From the NCBI RefSeq assembly GCF_000143415.4, contig NW_003314322.1, positions 747,213-811,212 of the forward strand: a stretch of 64,000 bases of DNA, given 5' to 3'. The stretch is from Selaginella moellendorffii (lineage: Eukaryota; Streptophyta; Lycopodiopsida; Selaginellales; Selaginellaceae). Shown here one piece after another: positions 10,785 to 20,968 of this stretch. The number at the start of each line of letters is the position of its first letter. The stretch's first letter is position 1. The notes under the pieces were generated by a model, which had not been told where the DNA came from, made no database searches, and saw only the letters and a program-made list of their open reading frames with translations. The position numbers and the translations under genes are program-made.

Positions 10785-11807
10785 CTAGTGTTGCTCCGGT
10801 CTATATCGCTTGAGTGCCCTGCCAGTTTTCGCACACCTATGAAAGGCAGGCGGGCGAGGGGCGAACATCACCCGCGTTTCCTCATCCATATCCCACTTGA
10901 ACGCCGGACAAGCGCGAGTGAAGACGCTAGGCAGGGTCGAGAGACAGCCCTTCGTCTCAGGCGACGTCACCAGGTTGTAGTCGTGGCACAGGTCACAGAG
11001 AATCCCCAGTCCCTGGCTCCTGCTCCACGCCTTGCACACGTACATGCGCGGCCAGTCCATCCACGCGAAGTGCCACTCGTCTTTGAGGTCCGTGATCACC
11101 ATCCACGGCTTGAGGGTGCGGCATCTGATGTTCACTCCCAGCAACATCACGAGAGCTCTCCAGATGTCCACCTCGGTAATCTCTTCCTTGATATAGTAGC
11201 CCGTGATGATGTCCTCGGCCACACTCATGTGCATGAGCATCGCGTCCAGTTTGAAGCAGAGGGTGTAGGGGAACTCGTCCGGGGTTGTGGTCGATATCTC
11301 CTCCATGAATGTGCCCTCATCGTTAGCTACATGCTCCAGCCTGTAAAGACGGGGAACTTTGGCACCCTCCACCAGGTACTCCATCGTGTCCCCTTGCCTC
11401 CTGCTATTCCACCCTGCGAAGGCTTGGCTCTCAATTTCCTCCCGCGGTTCTAGCCACCCTTCCCCTCTAATGAGCTCGATCTTCGCCGCGGCGAGGACCA
11501 GCTGACAGCTTTCAAGAGCCATGAGACGGACCTCACACACCTGGCGATGAATACTATCACGTATTCCAACAAAATCATTTGGGTGGAATGTTAGCTCGTC
11601 TCCTGGAAAGATGGCATCGTCACGTTCCAGAGGAAAGCCGTCCCTCACCAAGACGCCTCCGTTCCCCACCTTCGTCCAAAGCCTGTCTATAATCTTAAGA
11701 GCCTGCTCCCCTGCGTCTGGAATGTCAAAGAGCTCCAGAAGTGACCCGTCTACGCTCCTCACCTGGCACTTGCCCATCGGATGCAGCAGCACCGGATATG
11801 ACTTCAT
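10785..11807 (-). CDS. Uncharacterised 340-aa protein (copy C, intact)
   Basis: Not recognised. This is an intronless ORF from MKSYPVLLHPMGKCQVRSVD to a stop at 10785. An upstream Met at 11879 exists but would overlap the tail of the kelch gene, and copy B conserves MKSY, so 11807 is preferred. Visible traits: a compact N-terminal block with IPDAGEQALKIIDRLW and GDELTFHPND; a central segment with EYLVEGAK and FKLDAMLMHMSVAEDIITGY; and a C-terminal block with VITDLKDEWHFAWMDWPRMY and CDLCHDYN. There is no signal peptide or clear membrane span. The alternation of acidic and hydrophobic words could suit a nuclease-like or effector-like fold, but this is a guess. It is tightly linked, same strand, to the kelch gene, whose stop lies 48 nt upstream. 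Confidence 0.6.
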   Translation of the reverse strand: MKSYPVLLHPMGKCQVRSVDGSLLELFDIPDAGEQALKIIDRLWTKVGNGGVLVRDGFPLERDDAIFPGDELTFHPNDFVGIRDSIHRQVCEVRLMALESCQLVLAAAKIELIRGEGWLEPREEIESQAFAGWNSRRQGDTMEYLVEGAKVPRLYRLEHVANDEGTFMEEISTTTPDEFPYTLCFKLDAMLMHMSVAEDIITGYYIKEEITEVDIWRALVMLLGVNIRCRTLKPWMVITDLKDEWHFAWMDWPRMYVCKAWSRSQGLGILCDLCHDYNLVTSPETKGCLSTLPSVFTRACPAFKWDMDEETRVMFAPRPPAFHRCAKTGRALKRYRPEQH

Positions 11808-11854
11808 AGTCTTGAGTAGAAAGACGCTAAAGTGCAGGCAAGAAGCGCAGAGGA

Positions 11855-13258
11855 TCAGTCGGGTGAGCGGCCAACACATAAACCACGTACCGGATTCCCC
11901 CCTGAGGCAATCAGAGCACCTCGACCTTTGATTCTCGTGTGCACCAAGCTCAGGCTCTACACGTTATGTAGACTAGTAGTGTTTTCCGTTCGGAGAAACA
12001 AGTGCACTTACCTCAGTAGCCAAACGAGGTTCGGCACACACTACGGTCCACTTCAAAGACTTCATGTTCAATAGCATGGTTTCTTTCGTAGCGCCTGTTA
12101 TAGATATATGAGGTATAAACGGAGCAGCAAGAAGCAAAACTTACCACCAACAACATAGCACTGGTTTTCAGTGACTGCAGTTGCAAAACGTGCGGCAGGC
12201 ACGAGGGTAGGACCTTGATCTGGATACCTGAACCATTCTCTCTGCAAACAATTTGGCCACACCATCTTACTTCGTGCATACCTTTACGAGATCCAGTGCG
12301 TATAGGTTCTTGCAGAAGCCAGACGAGCCAGCTCCGAAAACGTACAGATGGTTGCCCTCATGCACCGCAGCATGGAAAGAAAGCGCCGGTGGGATGACGC
12401 CACTGCCATGAGGCCGCGAGTAAAACAGGAATTATGGATTGATATATTACCTTGCTTTAATCAGCTCCCACTGATTGCTTCCCAGATCGAGTGCATGTAG
12501 CTGACGGCGCAGCTGACCACGAAAATCCACACCGCCATACACCCATATTTTGTTCCCGACCAGGGTGGCGGACTGACCACGAGTTGCATCCTATGGACAC
12601 AAAGTCACGCGAAGTTTTAACGACAATCTAGAATGCTTGCTTACTGGAATGTCTCCCGTCGTTTCTATACGTGACCACTGATTCGTGTCAAATTGGTACA
12701 CTGCATACAGGGATGCATAGAAAGGAGGAAAACAAAAGCCACACAGTACCCCGCATCTTTTCATCAGATGGAATGCCAACGACGAGTAAGAGCGTTCTTC
12801 CTCTTGCTAACTGCAAAGCTCGTCGGCCGTGTTTAAGCAAAGCCCCGCCATAAACAACTTGAATAGCCTCAACTCACCACGCAATGGCCGGCGCACGACA
12901 CGGGACAAGGCTGGGCTGTCGACCACCTCAAGCTTCCCAAATCCAAAACCTCCACGAGAGTGTTACTAAGAACTTGAGAAAAGATCCACGCTATACTCAC
13001 AAGCACATCGTTCAAGTATCGGTCCCTGCAGCATCCTCCCACCACATACATCTTCTCCTCGATGGCAGCCGCTCCATGCTGCAAGGCATTCAGGTAAGGA
13101 AACCAAGAAATATAGCATATACCTGGGATGTTGCACGGACATGTCGGCTAACATCTATCAACTGCCATTGAGGCGGCGCACCCTGATACAACCGCTTAAA
13201 CAAGTACCACAGCAGCCAGGCCCATGATCACAAAAGGAACTGCAGCCATTAAAAAAAA
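11855..13258 (-). CDS. Kelch-repeat protein, ACBP4/5-like propeller (copy C)
   Basis: Joined exons give a kelch beta-propeller: QHGAAAIEEKMYVVGG, LNDVLVLDLGSLRW, LLVVGIPSDEK, VYQFDTNQWSRIETTGDIP, RGQSATLVGNKIWVYGG, HALDLGSNQWELI, FHAAVHEGNHLYVFGAG, ALDLVKREW, FATAVTENQCYVVGG and MKSLKWTVV. Introns are about 45-60 nt. The repeat spacing resembles the kelch half of plant acyl-CoA-binding proteins 4/5, but no acyl-CoA-binding domain is visible here. The N-terminus is doubtful. An ATG at 13258 starts a hydrophobic peptide (MAAVPFVIMGLAAVV), which reaches a stop before the frame LFKRLYQGAPPQWQLIDVSR used by the kelch exons. A one-base shift or an unseen exon is needed. It ends RSPD at 11855. Confidence 0.6.
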
Positions 13259-13370
13259 ACCCTAGAATTATGAGCTAACGTTCTGAGACTTAGCTTAATG
13301 CGTAAGTTCACCAAAAAACTCACAGAAAAACTCTTTGATACTCCGAACTTAACCACAATCTAGCATTAAC

Positions 13371-13442
13371 GATCTCACTGGGGCTCGAACCCAGAATCTC
13401 TGGTTCCGTAGACCAGCGCCTTGTCCATTGGGCCATGAGATC
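13371..13442 (-). tRNA. tRNA-Arg (anticodon ACG), copy C
   Basis: A 72-nt cloverleaf on the minus strand with perfect acceptor pairing GATCTCA/TGAGATC, anticodon stem CTGGT/ACCAG with loop CTACGGA (ACG), and T arm CTGGG-TTCGAGC-CCCAG. No intron. Paralogue of the gene at 8421. Confidence 0.93.
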
Positions 13443-13556
13443 ATTACATATGAAACATGTTTGTTCTTGAGAACCTTTTACAAGTTGGAATTATCTCCGG
13501 GAGTAAGAAAACTTTATATTCCTTTCAACATTTGTTTCCAAGAAAACAAATACAAA

Positions 13557-13835
13557 CTATATAGGATAAAACAAAGAATCACAAAACCACCAAAGAAGTC
13601 TGTTACTAGTGTTGTGGCCTTCTAGGCAAGCATCTTCTTTTTCCTCGTCAACTCTCTTAGAGGAGTTTGAAGCCCCACCCATCTCATGTTTCTCCAGCTT
13701 CACATCGTCTTTCTCTGTTTCCCCGCCAATCTCTTCCAAATAGTCGGCTCGGTTTTGCTGTATCCAAAGGCGCCGCCTCTCCATAATTTGCTCCGGTGTT
13801 GGCAAAACCTTCCAATTCTCTTGCTCCATACCCAC
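13557..13835 (-). CDS. Small uncharacterised ORF (92 aa)
   Basis: Hydrophilic N-terminus (MEQENWKVLPTPEQIMERRR) followed by an acidic, Lys-rich middle and a Trp/Phe-containing tail. Relics of the same sequence follow the tRNA in copies A (near 6340) and B (near 8590), so it belongs to the duplicated unit. It may be only the first exon of a longer gene, since its tail becomes intron-like. No family recognised. Confidence 0.35.
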   Translation of the reverse strand: MGMEQENWKVLPTPEQIMERRRLWIQQNRADYLEEIGGETEKDDVKLEKHEMGGASNSSKRVDEEKEDACLEGHNTSNRLLWWFCDSLFYPI

Positions 13836-13946
13836 AATATGACTCGCAGCTGTGGCAAGTTTATATAGCCATGGGAAAAGGTGTGGATTTAAGGAGCCTT
13901 TTCCAGTAATTAATCAAAACCCAAAACCCAAAACTCTTTTACCTCG

Positions 13947-15584
13947 TCACAAAAAACTCTTTGATCCAACGCAAGTTTCCACTGCAGTGAGTACTGCCGT
14001 GAGAAGCGAGGGATTTGTAGCAATAATTCCCGTGTCCAGATCTAGATATCTTCCCTTGGAAAAATCCAGAGCCCGTCCAGCAGCGTCCACAACCACACCA
14101 CCAGCCTCTGACCATCAAAACCAAACTCATCAGAACCAAAAGATTTGCAAGTCTCTTGCTGCTGCTACCTTCCACGACGATTGAACCGGCTGCATGATCC
14201 CAGATCTTCTCCCGGTATCCCTTGTGAGGGAAACGAAGGTAAATCGCTGCGTCTCCTCTCGCCATGGCCCCGTACTTCGCTTGGCTGTCCATTCGGATCG
14301 GTGACGCTGTCACTCCCAGCATCTGCAAAGACGTTCTCTAAGAAGAAAACCATCGCGGAAAATATCACCTTAGCAATGCCAGACGTCAAGTCATGCTTTG
14401 AATGAGCCGATTCATACGATTCACAGAACGCTGCCAAGGCCGGATCGCTGAGGTCGCTGACACGAACCTACGGAAAAACTTGTTTTTCGAGAGCTTGAAA
14501 TTTTCAAAGTACCTTTCGAGGCTGCAATGAACCATCGATCGGGTGAAGTGTGGTTCCAGCTCCTCTCACAGCGGTGAACAAGCAGCCGACTGGTGAGCTT
14601 CCATCGTCGGACAACCCGCTCAGCGGCAAGTTCGGACAGCCGAGAACACCAAGAACAACGGATCCTTGGTCCAGCAATGCCAATGCGATTGCGTACTGCT
14701 CTCCGCGAAGGAATCTGGAAATGTATAAAAGCTTCGAGCCAGACGAAGTTGGAAACGTGTCGCTACTTACCCCTTGGTTCCGTCAATAGGATCCAAAACC
14801 CAGTGTCGTCCTTGAGCACCACCTTCGGCCTTGCCTCGATCGATTGCACAAAGAACGTCCTCCGAAGAAAGCAGCGCATCCTTGGAAGGAATAGAATTGA
14901 CGAGTTCTGTGATTCTTTGCAGCATGGCCTTTCCATCTTCTTTTCTCAAGTCTTCGGAATCCTATGGACGTGTTAGTAAAACAAGAGTTTCACCAGCTAC
15001 AAACCTCTTCTGCTATCATGGAGAACGTTCCGGCGGGGAGTTGCCGCTCTAGAGCCCAGCTGACCACTGCCTGTGAGCCTGCAAATCAAAACTCCATGAG
15101 AAGTTCTACGCGGTGCCATGTTTTGTACCATAATCTGCTATAGTAACCGGAGAGTTGTCAGTTTTCGATTGCGTTTCGTTTTCCAATAGTTTTCTCTGCA
15201 CGGACTGCCAAACACCAGGAAAAAAAAAACGATCGATCAGTTCGCGGTTCATCCAGAAAGAATTCGATCACGTAGAAAAAAAAACGAGAAATCTCTCCAA
15301 AAGGAACAATGCCGATGCGCGAAACGAAGAGAGACTCTAAAAAAGCTCATTTTTCTGGATCATACCTTAGTGAGGCCGCAAGCGAGCGTCACGGCCTCCA
15401 TGGCGATCTTGAGCTCAAAATCATAGCCGCCAGTGCCAGTGGACGCCATTCGCGCGATCGCCGCGCCGCTCGCCCTCGCCCTTGCCCTAGACAAAGCCGA
15501 GCCGACGAAACCCTTGTATGGCAAACGCTTCGCCACCAGTATCGAAATCCCGCCATAGCCAGTCATGACTGAGTATATTCTCAC
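13947..15584 (-). CDS. SAL1: 3'(2'),5'-bisphosphate nucleotidase / inositol polyphosphate 1-phosphatase
   Basis: Hydrolyses 3'-phosphoadenosine 5'-phosphate (PAP) to AMP. In plants this controls sulfur metabolism and a chloroplast-to-nucleus stress signal. The lithium-sensitive metal site is visible: an acidic IAEE/DSEDLRKEDG region, GRHWVLDPIDGTKG, RMDSQAKYGAMARGDAAIYL, FPHKGYREKIWDHAAGSIVV and, after a short intron, EAGGVVVDAAGRALDFSKGR. The C-terminus is DLDTGIIATNPSLL and then a stop at 13947. The start at 15584 adds an Arg/Ala/Ser-rich leader (about 45 residues, including VAKRLPYKGF) that looks like an organelle transit peptide. An internal Met (MASTG, at 15449) could give a cytosolic form. 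Seven or so introns of about 50-80 nt. This is the only intact copy in the tandem array. Confidence 0.85.
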
Positions 15585-15663
15585 TGCCCGTTTGTAACTC
15601 CACGTGGCTTTGCCCTATTCGTACTCCGTTTCCCCTAAGAATTTTCTTGTGAAGGAGAGAGCG
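15585..15663. promoter_or_regulatory. Short divergent promoter, SAL1 / conserved protein
   Basis: The start codon used for SAL1 (minus) and the preferred start of the next gene (plus, 15664) are only 79 bp apart. No canonical TATA word stands out. Transcription starts may lie inside the neighbouring 5' ends. Confidence 0.35.
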
Positions 15664-17034
15664 ATGAAAGCGTCGGTGAAGCTGCGACAGGGCGATCAGC
15701 CGCTGCTGCGAGCAAAGCTCCCGCTGAGCTTGCTCGGGGTGCCGATCGCGTCAGGGATCGCGCTGGGGAGCTCGCGCGAGCTCGCGTTCCATCTTGGAAC
15801 CCTATTCCAGACAGGGCCTTCTTGCAGGATCACGTACAGGCCTAACAGTGGAGAATGCCCGCTGTCGCTGCTGATCAAGAGTGGATTCGGGGTGTGGGGA
15901 TCGCCGACGGACGCGCCGCTCGTCATGGCCGCGGAATTCAAGCTCTCTAGCAAAGGTACGCCGTCTTTGGCCGTCCAGGTGAAGCCCCGGCTGGGAAATT
16001 TCAGTCTCAGGAAGAGCGCTGTCTCGCCAAGCCCGATCGCGCAGCAAGAATCGATCAAGGACAGTGCCAGCGGCCAGGAAGAGCCGCAGGAAGGATCTTT
16101 TCTTGGATCGAGTAAGGCTAGTGTGGGTCTTGGTCCTGGGTCGGGGATCGAAGTGATGCCAAGGACTCCTGAGAAGATTTCGCCCGACTTGGCCACCTTG
16201 AGCACTTTCAAAGCTAGCAGCCCGCCTTCTTCCGAGGGAAGCAGCATTGTCATGGTGGAAGACGTCGAAGACGATCATCGGCACGATCATCTCAAGGCTG
16301 CTGCTCCAAACATCGAGCAGGGCTTTGAAGATCATCCTGTCGACCTCCGTGTCAAGACTGGACATCTAGCGCAGGCTCCCGGGAATGGTAACTGGAGCTT
16401 GGTCGCTCACACTGCGCTTCCCCTGGGTCGTCATGCGGTGGCTAGCGTACGCTGGCGAGTCAAGCTCGATTCTGATATCCTCGAGAGCTTCAAAAACGAG
16501 ACGGACATCTTCTCGTTTAAAAAGCTCCCGGTTCTCGTTGTGGACAAGCTGAGCGTCAAGTCTCCAGAAGATCTAAACAGGCTGCGGACAGTCACGACGA
16601 GCACAGTGCCGGTGCTTGACAGTGACGAGGCCATGGCACTTTCCGGCTTGATCAGAGAGCCCGAGCCTCCAGAGCTGGGAAAGGTGGCGAAGCTCTGCTC
16701 GTCAATGAAGCGTGAGCTTCATTTGCTTCACGCCGAGAACGAGGTTCTCAAGAAGACCATGGAGGACATGAAAGCCGAGCTTGGGAGCAGTAAAAGAAGC
16801 GGCAAACGATCTCCATCGTACATGGTCATGGACAAGGAAATGCAGCGACAGTTTTCTAGCAATGGGAATCACCACCGCGGTCGTGACCACAAGCAAGAGC
16901 AGCATCAGGAGCAAAGGCCAGCGTCGCCAAAATCCAACAAGTCGGGAAGGAGAGATCAGGAACTCGAGCTGCTAACAAAACATCTGGGATTCGAGCTAAG
17001 GAGCTCTAAAGAAGACGGAGTTGTCGTGAAGTGA
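15664..17034 (+). CDS. Conserved plant-type protein of unknown function, C-terminal coiled coil
   Basis: Single-exon, 456 residues from MKASVKLRQGDQPLLRAKLP. Two earlier stretches of the same frame exist (Met at 15604), but the block beginning MKAS looks like the conserved start. The N-terminal 125 residues look like a beta-rich module (PLSLLGVPIASGIALG, GPSCRITYRPNSGECPLSLL, FGVWGSPTDAPLVMAAEF). I believe this is shared with uncharacterised plant proteins, but I cannot name it. The middle is low-complexity Ser/Pro/Glu. Near residues 330-385 there is a probable coiled coil (KVAKLCSSMKRELHLLHAEN). The tail is Lys/Arg/His-rich. No signal peptide or membrane helix. Confidence 0.75.
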   Translation: MKASVKLRQGDQPLLRAKLPLSLLGVPIASGIALGSSRELAFHLGTLFQTGPSCRITYRPNSGECPLSLLIKSGFGVWGSPTDAPLVMAAEFKLSSKGTPSLAVQVKPRLGNFSLRKSAVSPSPIAQQESIKDSASGQEEPQEGSFLGSSKASVGLGPGSGIEVMPRTPEKISPDLATLSTFKASSPPSSEGSSIVMVEDVEDDHRHDHLKAAAPNIEQGFEDHPVDLRVKTGHLAQAPGNGNWSLVAHTALPLGRHAVASVRWRVKLDSDILESFKNETDIFSFKKLPVLVVDKLSVKSPEDLNRLRTVTTSTVPVLDSDEAMALSGLIREPEPPELGKVAKLCSSMKRELHLLHAENEVLKKTMEDMKAELGSSKRSGKRSPSYMVMDKEMQRQFSSNGNHHRGRDHKQEQHQEQRPASPKSNKSGRRDQELELLTKHLGFELRSSKEDGVVVK

Positions 17035-17351
17035 TATGGACGGAAAGACAGAAGTGGTCCCGCTGGATGGAAAAGAAAAGCGTGAGCTGCTTTGGTATGG
17101 GTGGGGGAATCGCGGGATATGATACAGTCAAGCCTGATATTTTAGATTCCAGGTTTTGGAAACAGTGCTTTGGGAGATGAAAAGCCGGACAAGCAGCTAC
17201 CCGCCACTTGGGTCTTTCGACTATTGCCGCGTGTCTTCGGGATGCAACTCGTGTCTTCACTGGAGACGCCCGGAAGACACTAGAACCTATTTTATGAGGA
17301 GGAAAGTGTAGAAGGGAGATAGACGAGGAGGGTGTGACGTGACGAGCAGAG
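17035..17351. other. Intergenic / amylase upstream region
   Basis: Holds the 3' end of the preceding gene and the leader of the amylase gene. No ORF of note and no clear TATA word. Confidence 0.4.
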
Positions 17352-19236
17352 ATGGAAGCGATCGCTGTGAAAAGTTTAATGCCAGGAGCTCACAAGCTCG
17401 CTGGAATCAGGTGCTGTTCTTCACAGCAGCAGCACCTGCCTCAGAGCAGATTGATTTGCCAGAGTCCGGGAGCGATGTCGTTGAATTCAAGCAACAGGTT
17501 GTGCATGGATCGACGAAGTCGGGTGAGGAGCAAAGCCACGGAGTCCACATCCGAGGTGCCAACCAGCGAGAGGTCAGAGGAGACGAAGGAACTCGTGGCG
17601 GAGTCGCTGAAGAAAGTTGCCGAGGCGGAGATCCAGCAAACAAAGGAGTACCTGGAGAACGTTGCCGATAATGGTACTGCTGATCCAGCCACTCTGCCTC
17701 GGGAAGAAGTTCTGGAAACGAAGCAAGGTGATCCGGCTGTCGTCGAGCGAGAACCACAACCGGAGTTTGAACCACAGAAAGTTTCAAAGTCGCGAGGTGG
17801 CAACATCAAGTGCGATCCTCTCAACGTTGTTCTTTTCCAGGTACGTAGTCGTGATGCTTCGGTCGAAAACGAGTTATGATCTTTTGTGTTGCGTTCCAGG
17901 GATTTAATTGGGAGTCATGGAGGAACCCTTGCTGGTATGATGTGCTCATGAACACTGCAGAGGACTTGGCACAAGCTGGAGTCACGGACATTTGGCTGCC
18001 TCCAGCAACCCATTCTGTGGCACCACAAGGTAAGAACTTGTGTCTCTCGTTTTCGTGGATGTGGATGATTTTTGTTTTGTTTCTTCAGGTTACATGCCTG
18101 GAAGGCTCTACGACCTGAATGCGTCAAAGTACGGGAACGAAGAGAAACTAAAGCAAGTCATCGACAAGTTCCACTCTCATGGCATCAGATGCATTGCAGA
18201 CATTGTGATCAACCATAGGTGCGGGGACTCTCAAGACCAGCGGGGGGTGTGGTGCATTTTCGAGGGTGGAACTCCGGACGAGCGTCTCGACTGGGGACCC
18301 TGGGCCATCACAAAGGACGACTATGCATACAGCGACGGCTCTGGGGCTCCAGACACGGGTGAAGACTTTGGTGCCGCTCCAGACATCGACCACACCAATC
18401 CCAGAGTCCAGGACGACCTCGCAGGCTGGATGAAGTGGATGAAGGAAACGATTGGCTTCGATGGTTGGCGGTTTGATTTCTCCAAAGGCTACGCCGGAAG
18501 TTACGCAGGTCTCTACATCGAGAGAACCACACCGGAGTTCTCGGTTGGGGAACTCTGGACGAACCTCAACTATGGTCCGGATGGTAGCGTCGAGTATAAC
18601 CAGGACAGTCACAGGCAGGAGGTAGTCGATTGGATCAATGCCACCGGTAATCGCTCCACAGCTTTCGACTTCACGACCAAAGGAATCCTCCAGGAGGCCG
18701 TCAAGAACCAGTTTTGGAGGCTGAGAGATCCCAACAACAAGCCGGCTGGAGTGATCGGCTACTGGCCCCAGAAAGCGGTGACGTTCATCGACAACCACGA
18801 CACCGGATCCACGCAGAAGCACTGGCCGTTCCCAGCGGACAAAGTTATGCTTGGATATGTCTACATTCTCACGCATCCCGGCATTCCATGCATCGTAAGT
18901 TCTTCCAAAGTCCAGGGAACTCTTCTTCTTCGTTTGATGATTTCTTCTAACACTGTCCTTTTACATGTATAGTTCTATGATCACTACTACGAATGGGGGC
19001 TCAAGGACGAGATAAAAGCTCTTCTCGAGGTCCGGAAGCGCAACAACGTAGTGGCTAATTCCAGCGTCAGCATCATCGCGGCTGAGGAGGACGTCTACGT
19101 GGCGTCCGTGGCGGACGGCAAGCTGGTGGTGAAGATGGGGCCCAGGTTTGACATTGGTGACATGGCACCCAGCTCGGACGAGTTCGCCATCGCGGCTCTT
19201 GGCAACGAGTACTGCGTGTGGGAGCGAAAGAATTAG
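17352..19236 (+). CDS. Alpha-amylase, GH13, plastid-type
   Basis: Endohydrolysis of alpha-1,4 glucan (starch). Four exons with introns at 17841-17899, 18030-18088 and 18895-18972. The N-terminal 160 residues look like a Ser/Arg-rich transit peptide plus a Glu-rich linker. The catalytic barrel starts at [18 protein letters not shown]13 signatures: [24 protein letters not shown] (Asp nucleophile), [12 protein letters not shown] (Glu acid/base) and [13 protein letters not shown] (third Asp). The C-terminal beta domain ends CVWERKN. It lacks the long starch-binding N-terminal region of angiosperm AMY3, so it is a short plastidial or AMY2-like form. The start at 17352 is the first Met of the open frame. 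Confidence 0.9.
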
Positions 19237-19804
19237 GTGGCGGTACACGTGGTGGTAGTTGAGTCGTCCACGTTCACGCCAAGCTTGTGTGTCCAGTCAC
19301 GGGAGAGACAAAAGTGGGTCAATCGAAGCCGTCCCTTTCGGGGTAATTGTGACCGTCCAATTGGAATCTCAAGTGAGGCCGTCGGATGCCGGTGGTGCCG
19401 ACGGCCCCGATCGCCCCATTGCCGGTCTTCTTCAACCGATGCATTGTTTTGTTCCAAGCGCGCTTGGTTGTGGCGGGAGGAGCGCGCATGGAAATGGAGC
19501 GGTCGGCGCGACTGGATCGTGTCGCGGCACCATAAATATCACTCGCGAGCGCCATCGCCTTCGAACTCTTTGCTTTTTCAATCGCTTTCGACCGCGGCAC
19601 AGAAGCTTTTATTCAAGCTCTGGCGCTGCTGCTGCTGCTGCGAGGTACGGTTGGATTGATTGTTCATTTGATTGCTAGCTAGGGATTGGATACTTTCTTT
19701 GTTCGTGTTCTTGAGGTAGTTCTTTGTTGTTTTTTTTTTCTCTCCATTTTTGATTTAGAATCTTTGTGTTGTTTGGTAAGCAGCGTGGGATTGTTGCGAG
19801 AGCT
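19237..19804 (+). other. Intergenic plus 5' leader of methyltransferase gene
   Basis: Contains a short GCT microsatellite (about 19624-19640). A plausible 5'-UTR intron follows, with donor GAGGTACGG near 19640 and acceptor TAAGCAG just before 19785. No protein-coding feature is supported here. Confidence 0.4.
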
Positions 19805-20968
19805 ATGGCTCATTTGAGAGAGTATGACGATATCCAGTACTGGGATAAGAGGTATCTGGATGAAGGAGATGATACTTTTGATTGGTATCAGCGATTCAAA
19901 GAGCTCAAGCCTCTTTTGTGTCGTTATATCAAGAAAGATTCACGCATTTTGATGGCTGGCTGTGGAAACGCTGGTGAGTTTTTCCTGTGTTTCCTTCTTC
20001 TCTTGTGTGACAATCTCACCGGATATTTGGAACTTATCGTGCAGTTCTCTCCGAGGAAATGGTTTTGAATGGATTCAAGGAGATCGTAAACATCGATTTC
20101 TCGTCGGTCGTGATCAAGAAAATGCAGCAAAGGCACGGCCACATTCCTCAACTAACTTGTATCTTCTATCCTTGGTATAGCCATTTAAACGGCTCGCTAT
20201 GACGCGCTTGGTGGCTGGTTCTAATCGCAGTTTTCTCTCTTTCTTTTCTTTCAGATGTGACCATGGATGTGCGTAACATGGCTGTGTTTGGGGACAACTC
20301 TTTCGATGCCGTGATCGACAAAGGTAACGAACCATTTCGTATTCTACTTTCTTTTCTGACCGAAGTAAACAACGCTCTTATACATTGTCAGGGCTGATGG
20401 ATTCCATGCTGGTGAGTATGGCTGTTTTTGAGCTCTCGTGAGTTGTCGAGTTTCTGACCTTGATCTGTGCATGCCAGTGTGGATCGAATGGATTTATAGA
20501 CGTCAGGTTCATGCTGGAGGAGACTCGAAGGTTAGTTTTCTTTCCTTACTCCAGTTCTTTGTGCCCGTAACAAGCTTTTTAGCTCAGGGTATTAAAACCA
20601 GGAGGAGTCTTCATACTGGTATGCTCAATCGTAAACTTCCGCTGCAAAAGAATTGATCGGTAGCTCCGTGTTTAAACAGATAACTTACGGTGAGCCACTC
20701 CTCAGGATGCACCATCTCAAGCACCCGGCATTCGACTGGAAAGTTGTGCTTCACCTCACTCGTAAGATCGTCTTCTCTTCATTTTTCTTGTCCAGATTTC
20801 TAGTTTCCTTTGTTCCGTCTTACAGCCAAACCGGGTACCACAGCGTACATCCCGGAAGCATACGCAGGTGCGATACCAATGAATGGCAACTGGGAGTGTG
20901 ATTTCTTGCTCGGGATCTCTGACCCCGACATTAATTTTGTTTACGTTTGTACCAAGCCTTCGTCCTGA
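19805..20968 (+). CDS. METTL13 / EEF1A lysine methyltransferase-like SAM methyltransferase
   Basis: Class I S-adenosylmethionine methyltransferase. Exons separated by introns of 60-90 nt give an N-terminus with YDDIQYWDKRYLDEGDDTFD, motif I ILMAGCGNA, motif II VNIDFSSVVIKKM, VTMDVRNMAVFGDNSFDAVIDKG, LMDSMLC, and LKPGGVFILITYGEPLLRM with a late Rossmann strand. The C-terminus reads ECDFLLGISDPDINFVYVCT and stops at 20968. The YWDxRY start and DKGxxDxL word are hallmarks of the METTL12/13/eEF1A methyltransferase group. The substrate here is inferred only. Plants carry several such single-domain paralogues. Confidence 0.85.

Noticed and set aside
15696-16365. Long minus-strand ORFs of about 186 aa opposite the conserved plant protein
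   Set aside because: Antisense shadows of a GC-rich coding exon with no motifs.
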